This document shows positions 5,383 to 8,480 of a stretch of 8,480 nt of DNA, piece after piece; position 1 is the first letter of the stretch; each line of letters starts with the position of its first letter. Source of the stretch: Ruminococcus sp. UBA4275. GTDB lineage: Bacteria > Bacillota > Clostridia > Oscillospirales > Ruminococcaceae. Below the pieces are notes generated by a model. That model saw nothing but the letters and a program-made list of their open reading frames with translations. It was not told the DNA's origin and made no database searches. The stretch spans positions 1 through 8,480 of the forward strand of contig DGVV01000025.1 of the NCBI GenBank assembly GCA_002395085.1. The letters run 5' to 3'. The position numbers and the translations under genes were made by a program.

Positions 5383-7203
5383 GTGGTAAGAAACGATTTA
5401 CGCAATATCGCGATCATCGCGCACGTTGACCACGGCAAGACAACGCTGGTCGATGAAATGCTGAAGCAGAGCGGCGCATTCCGTGAGAATCAGTCCGTCG
5501 CAGAGCGCGTCATGGACTCGAATGATCTGGAGCGTGAGCGCGGCATCACGATCCTTGCAAAGAATACGTCGATCATGTACAACGGCGTGAAAATCAACAT
5601 CATCGACACCCCCGGCCACGCCGATTTCTCCGGCGAGGTGGAGCGTGTCCTGAATATGGTGGACGGCGTGCTGCTGCTCGTCGATGCAGCGGAAGGCCCG
5701 ATGCCGCAGACACGTTTTGTGCTTTCCAAGGCACTCGAAATGGGTCAGAAGATTATTATTGTGGTCAATAAGATTGACCGTCCGGATGCACGTCTCGATC
5801 AGATCGGAGATGAGGTGCTGGAACTGCTGCTGGATCTCGATGCGAACGATGACCAGCTCGAAAGCCCGATCCTGTTCTGCTCCGGCAGAAGCGGTACGGC
5901 ATCGCTCTCACAGTATGAGCCGGGCGAAAACCTCAAACCGCTGTTTGATACGATTCTGGATTACATTGAGCCGCCGCAGGGCGAGCCGGATGAGCCGCTG
6001 CAAATGCTGATCTCCTCCATCGACTATAATGAATACGTCGGCAGAATCGGCATCGGCAGAATTATCCGCGGTACGGCAAATGTCGGACAGCAGGTGCAGG
6101 TCGGCAACTTCCACAGCGAGGAGAAGCCGGTCAATGCAAAGCTCGTGACGCTGCTTCAGATTGAACAGCTCCAGCGTGTTTCTACGCAGAGCGCGACGGT
6201 CGGTGACATCGTCTGGGTGTCCGGCATTGAGGGCATTAATATCGGTGATACGATCTGTGCGGCAGGCAGCTATGAGCCGCTCAGCTTCACGAAAATCAGC
6301 GAGCCGACCGTCGAAATGACCTTCTCGGTCAATGACAGCCCGCTTGCCGGCAGAGAGGGTAAATTCGTCACCTCGCGTCAGCTCAGAGAACGTCTCTACC
6401 GCGAACTGCTGAAGGATGTCTCTCTCCGCGTCAGCGATACTGAAAGCACGGATTCCTTCCTTGTGGCCGGCAGAGGCGAAATGCATCTGTCCATCCTGAT
6501 TGAGACGATGCGCCGCGAAGGCTATGAACTTGCAGTTTCGCCGCCGCACGTTCTGTTCAAGGACATTGACGGCAAGCGTCATGAGCCGATTGAGCGCCTT
6601 GTGATTGATGTGCCGGAAGGAGCAGTCGGTGCTGTCATGGAAAAGCTCGGCTCGCGTAAGGCGGAGCTTCAGGAAATGCACCCGCAGGGCAGCCGGATGC
6701 GTCTGGCATTCCTCATTCCCTCGCGCGGGCTCTTTGGCTACAAGAGCGAATTCCTGACCGATACAAAGGGTGAGGGCATCATGTCCTCGGTGTTCGACAG
6801 CTATCAGCCGTTCAAGGGAGAAATTGAGCGCCGCAGCATCGGTTCGCTGATTTCCTATGAGACGGGCGAAGCCGTCACTTACGGTCTCTACAATGCGCAG
6901 GAGCGCGGCAGCCTGTTCATCGGCGCGGGCGAGGATGTCTATGAAGGCATGGTCGTCGGATGCTCCCCGAAGCCGGAGGACATTGTGGTCAATGTCTGCA
7001 AGCGCAAGCACCTCACGAATACCCGTGCAAGCGGTTCGGATGATGCGCTGCGCCTCATCCCCCCGAAGGATATGAGCCTGGAAGACTGCCTCGAATATCT
7101 CGCAGAGGATGAGCTGCTGGAAGTGACACCGGAGCATCTGCGCATCCGCAAGCGCATTCTTGATAATTCCCTGCGTATGAAGCAGAAGTTCAAGAAGGCA
7201 TAA
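5383..7203 (+). CDS. typA: Ribosome-binding translational GTPase TypA/BipA
   Basis: This 606-aa protein is a full-length TypA/BipA, close to the family's usual length. GTPase motifs are AHVDHGKT (13-20), RGIT (53-56), DTPGH (75-79), NKID (129-132) and SGR (167-169) for G5. Beta-barrel domain II follows from about 205, then the EF-G-like domains III and V (about 305-480). The TypA-specific C-terminal domain (about 480-606) carries the KRKHLTNTRASGSDD segment that contacts the ribosome. The family binds the 70S ribosome like EF-G, supports 50S subunit assembly and matters under cold or other stress. The start is GTG 5383-5385, with GAGGGAG overlapping the previous stop codon 4-7 nt upstream, giving tight coupling to the Sel1-repeat gene. 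No intrinsic terminator with a U-tract is visible after the TAA. Confidence 0.97.
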   Translation: MVRNDLRNIAIIAHVDHGKTTLVDEMLKQSGAFRENQSVAERVMDSNDLERERGITILAKNTSIMYNGVKINIIDTPGHADFSGEVERVLNMVDGVLLLVDAAEGPMPQTRFVLSKALEMGQKIIIVVNKIDRPDARLDQIGDEVLELLLDLDANDDQLESPILFCSGRSGTASLSQYEPGENLKPLFDTILDYIEPPQGEPDEPLQMLISSIDYNEYVGRIGIGRIIRGTANVGQQVQVGNFHSEEKPVNAKLVTLLQIEQLQRVSTQSATVGDIVWVSGIEGINIGDTICAAGSYEPLSFTKISEPTVEMTFSVNDSPLAGREGKFVTSRQLRERLYRELLKDVSLRVSDTESTDSFLVAGRGEMHLSILIETMRREGYELAVSPPHVLFKDIDGKRHEPIERLVIDVPEGAVGAVMEKLGSRKAELQEMHPQGSRMRLAFLIPSRGLFGYKSEFLTDTKGEGIMSSVFDSYQPFKGEIERRSIGSLISYETGEAVTYGLYNAQERGSLFIGAGEDVYEGMVVGCSPKPEDIVVNVCKRKHLTNTRASGSDDALRLIPPKDMSLEDCLEYLAEDELLEVTPEHLRIRKRILDNSLRMKQKFKKA

Positions 7204-7248
7204 AAGTACAAAATTGCGCATATCCCTCTACCGGAAAGGAGGGGGAAA

Positions 7249-7470
7249 ATGCAAATTTCCGAAATTTGTCAATTTGCACAAAGAGAATCGCGCACCATCG
7301 CTGGAAGAGTGTGCCGGATCTGTCTTCCGGTGCGCAGCGATGCCGCAGAGCAGTTATGCAGGCGGGAGGCGGTTGCAGCGATTTTGCACAGAATCCGGTT
7401 ATTGCAGCAAGATACTCCTGCTGAAAATGGTAGGAATGTGAAAAAAATCGGAATGGATTGTGAAAATTGA
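7249..7470 (+). CDS. Possible small protein, 73 aa, unrecognised
   Basis: An ORF starts at ATG 7249 with AAAGGAGG 6-7 nt upstream, an excellent ribosome site, 45 nt after typA with no terminator between. The product has Cys at 7, 22, 25, 36 and 71 (including a CRIC pair) and a basic, Leu/Ile-containing stretch at 32-52 that could be a helix. It has no signal peptide or known motif that I recognise. Against it, the codons include TTA, TTG, AGG and other triplets rare in neighbouring genes, and the start codon lies inside competing hairpins. It may be a real small gene co-transcribed with typA, or a structured RNA region with a fortuitous frame. Confidence 0.35.
   Translation: MQISEICQFAQRESRTIAGRVCRICLPVRSDAAEQLCRREAVAAILHRIRLLQQDTPAENGRNVKKIGMDCEN
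7250..7278 (+). repeat. Two mutually exclusive inverted repeats over a start codon
   Basis: TGCAAATT (7250-7257) pairs perfectly with AATTTGCA (7271-7278). Alternatively CAAATTT (7252-7258) pairs with AAATTTG (7262-7268) around a CCG loop. The two folds exclude each other. Only the outer one takes up the last two bases of the ATG at 7249. This could be an RNA switch for the small ORF or, as DNA, an AT-rich operator. Confidence 0.45.
7290..7341 (+). repeat. Nested competing stems inside the small ORF
   Basis: GCGCACC (7290-7296) pairs with GGTGCGC (7329-7335), and GGAAGA (7303-7308) with TCTTCC (7323-7328), giving 13 bp with a 6-nt bulge. The bulged ATCGCT (7297-7302) can instead pair with AGCGAT (7336-7341). 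CCGGA (7314-7318) with TCCGG (7326-7330) is a third option. The density of pairing is unusual for coding sequence and favours a structured RNA. Confidence 0.4.
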
Positions 7471-7526
7471 ACAAAAAGCACGTCGAAATGGTGAATCAAA
7501 TCGTCATGAAAAAGTGCCTGTGCGAC

Positions 7527-7555
7527 TTGACTAAAAATGATATTTGTGATAAAAT
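7527..7555 (+). promoter_or_regulatory. Promoter of the cohesin-like gene
   Basis: TTGACT (7527-7532) and TAAAAT (7550-7555) are 17 nt apart, each one base off consensus. The predicted start near 7562 gives a leader of about 210 nt. The stretch 7471-7526 before it is AT-rich with no gene seen. Confidence 0.82.
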
Positions 7556-7561
7556 ACAGTT

Positions 7562-7771
7562 GTATCACTGAGATTGCGAATACGTTGCCCCAAAGTCAGG
7601 CTGGGGAAACGACAGCGCAAGGGTGATTCAGGCAAAGCTCTGAATGCCAATTGGCGGAGCGATGCCCCGTCAGATGCGTCAGGCGGCTGTACGGGCATTG
7701 CAAAGCCGAACAGTTTCGGGGCATTGCTGAAGAGCATTGCTCCAAACACAAAACAGAAAGGATTGAAACAC
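7562..7771 (+). ncRNA. Long structured 5' leader, candidate riboswitch of unassigned class
   Basis: The leader holds several stems: CCCCA/TGGGG (7588-7592 with 7602-7606); ATTCAG/CTGAAT (7626-7631 with 7640-7645); the palindrome GCCAATTGGC (7646-7655); CTGTaCGG/CCGaACAG (7687-7694 with 7706-7713); and CCGAA/TTCGG (7706-7710 with 7715-7719), which excludes the preceding stem. GTTGCC (7584-7589) can close on GGCGGC (7682-7687). The strand 7656-7668 can pair with three different downstream strands. Short blocks (GGGGAAAC, AGGGTGA, CCCGTCAG) occur in an order recalling c-di-AMP (ydaO) riboswitches, but the conserved CTAACCTCG after GTCAG is missing, so that class is not claimed. No U-tract terminator is present and no strand complementary to the ribosome site AAAGGA (7757-7762) is seen, so the output mechanism is open. 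Confidence 0.55.
7757..7762 (+). promoter_or_regulatory. Ribosome binding site of the cohesin-like gene
   Basis: AAAGGA ends 9 nt before ATG 7772 and lies in an A-rich, unpaired tail of the leader. It fixes the start at the residue that begins a clear signal peptide. Confidence 0.75.
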
Positions 7772-8480
7772 ATGAGCAAATCTATCTTCAAGAAGGCTGC
7801 TGCTATCATCTGCAGCGCCACCGCTCTGGCTGCACTTACTATGGCTGCTTCTGCTGAGATCAAGGGCACTTACAACCAGATCGACAGCACAAAGCCGTAT
7901 TTCGCAACTGAGCGCGTTACCGTTGACCTCGAGGATGCAAAGAAGGGTCAGATCCCGGTGAGCGTTTATCTTTACAACGCTCCGGAAGATGGCTGGTGCG
8001 GCATCGGCGCTTCTGTCAGCTATGACAACAAGCTCCTGAAGCCGGTTGCAAACCCGGATGATCCCACGAACGAGGAGCTGGTCAAGTATGACCTCGGTCC
8101 GGCTGCTTCTCAGTGTGCTGATACCGTCGGCGTAAACGCTGATCTCGGTATCCTCGCTCTGCCGCTGATGAAGGCTACCCCGAAGAAGACCTCCGGCGTT
8201 CTGGTTACCTACTACCTCGATATCATTGATCCGGACATGAAGGTCGGTTCCAAGTACGACCTGAAGTTCTGCCTGGAGCGTTTCTCGGATGTCAACAAGG
8301 ATCCGATCGCTTGCGAGAACCCGGCTTCCAGCCAGACCAACAAGGAAGAGATGCCTGAGCAGTTCAATGGTTACATCGAGATCGTCGGTGCTGCAACTTC
8401 TACCACCACCTCCACGACCGAGTCTACCACTTCTACTACGAAGACCACCACTTCCACCACGAAGACCACGACTTCTACCA
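7772..8480 (+). CDS. Secreted cohesin-like domain protein with Thr/Ser linker (partial, runs off the window)
   Basis: 236 residues are visible without a stop. Residues 1-28 are a signal peptide (KSIFKK, hydrophobic stretch, cleavage after ASA). Residues about 45-206 read as a cohesin-like beta-sandwich: RVTVDLEDAKKGQIPVSVYL, then GIGASVSYDNKLLKPV, LGILAL, SGVLVTYYLDII, VGSKYDLKF, and a closing strand NGYIEIV, the usual order of cohesin strands. From 208 a Thr/Ser linker begins with a 7-residue period STTKTTT. A cohesin binds dockerin-bearing enzymes, so this may be a scaffoldin or adaptor (ScaC-like or larger), with more domains beyond the window. Codon use is strongly biased: 19 of 20 Lys are AAG and none of 12 Gly codons is GGA or GGG, as in highly expressed genes and unlike the neighbours. 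The cohesin call rests on strand pattern, so a related carbohydrate-binding sandwich is possible. Confidence 0.75.
   Translation, partial: MSKSIFKKAAAIICSATALAALTMAASAEIKGTYNQIDSTKPYFATERVTVDLEDAKKGQIPVSVYLYNAPEDGWCGIGASVSYDNKLLKPVANPDDPTNEELVKYDLGPAASQCADTVGVNADLGILALPLMKATPKKTSGVLVTYYLDIIDPDMKVGSKYDLKFCLERFSDVNKDPIACENPASSQTNKEEMPEQFNGYIEIVGAATSTTTSTTESTTSTTKTTTSTTKTTTST
8432..8480 (+). repeat. 21-bp tandem repeat encoding the STTKTTT linker
   Basis: Units at 8432-8452 and 8453-8473, plus a partial third cut by the window end, encode STTKTTT. The units differ only at third codon positions, for example TCT/TCC and ACC/ACG, so the protein repeat is kept while the DNA has drifted. Such linkers are flexible, often O-glycosylated spacers in Ruminococcus secreted proteins, and are prone to changes in copy number. 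Confidence 0.8.

Noticed and set aside
5908..7221. 437-codon minus-strand frame opposite typA
   Set aside because: TypA motifs on the plus strand are unmistakable; the antisense product has no recognisable domain.
7224..7245. CCCTC/GAGGG hairpin as a typA terminator
   Set aside because: The stem is only 5 bp and is followed by GGAAAATG rather than a T-run; the right arm is the ribosome site of the small ORF.
7600..7720. Cobalamin or c-di-GMP-I riboswitch
   Set aside because: GCAAAGCC at 7700-7707 and GTCAG recall those classes, but the GNRA-loop/receptor arrangement of c-di-GMP-I and the B12 box and GCCACTGT-type core are absent.
8396..8480. Repeats at the right edge as a CRISPR array or minisatellite
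   Set aside because: The 21-bp units have no spacers, stay in frame and vary only at third positions, so they are a coding linker.

Overview
The window looks like a chromosomal segment of a Ruminococcus-type gut or rumen Clostridium (Oscillospiraceae). By eye it is moderately GC-rich, with AAGGAG-type ribosome sites and consensus sigma-A promoters. The main pointers are a SCIFF ribosomal peptide system (typical of Clostridia), an esterase ending in a type I dockerin, and a secreted protein with a cohesin-like domain and a Thr/Ser linker. The last two are parts of a cellulosome-like extracellular enzyme system as in R. flavefaciens or R. champanellensis. The species cannot be fixed from the sequence alone.

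Left part, minus strand (105-3233): a promoter with a perfect consensus drives scfA (51-aa SCIFF precursor), scfB (radical SAM/SPASM maturase) and an Orn/Lys/Arg decarboxylase-family gene. A strong hairpin with a weak U-tract lies between scfA and scfB and probably lowers scfB expression relative to the peptide. scfB and the decarboxylase gene overlap by ATGA. A rightward intrinsic terminator at 49-86 closes a transcription unit whose genes lie to the left of the window.

Middle (3246-4587): a minus-strand secreted SGNH (CE3-like) esterase with a C-terminal dockerin has its own promoter and probable terminator. It is divergent from a plus-strand unit of a Sel1-repeat protein and the translational GTPase TypA/BipA, which are 9 nt apart. 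The divergent region carries a perfect 7-bp inverted repeat touching the esterase -35.

Right part (7204-8480): no clear terminator follows typA. A 73-codon ORF with an excellent ribosome site follows, but its codon use is poor and its start codon lies within competing hairpins. A good promoter at 7527-7555 then gives a leader of about 210 nt. In this leader one strand (7656-7668) can pair with three downstream strands spaced 26 and 13 nt apart, as in an RNA switch. The leader precedes a secreted cohesin-like protein with highly biased codon use that runs off the window inside a Thr-rich repeat linker.

The best candidates for new biology are the SCIFF peptide variant (a seventh Cys, and Gly where a Thr is common after the fifth core Cys) and the switch-like leader of the cohesin-like gene.
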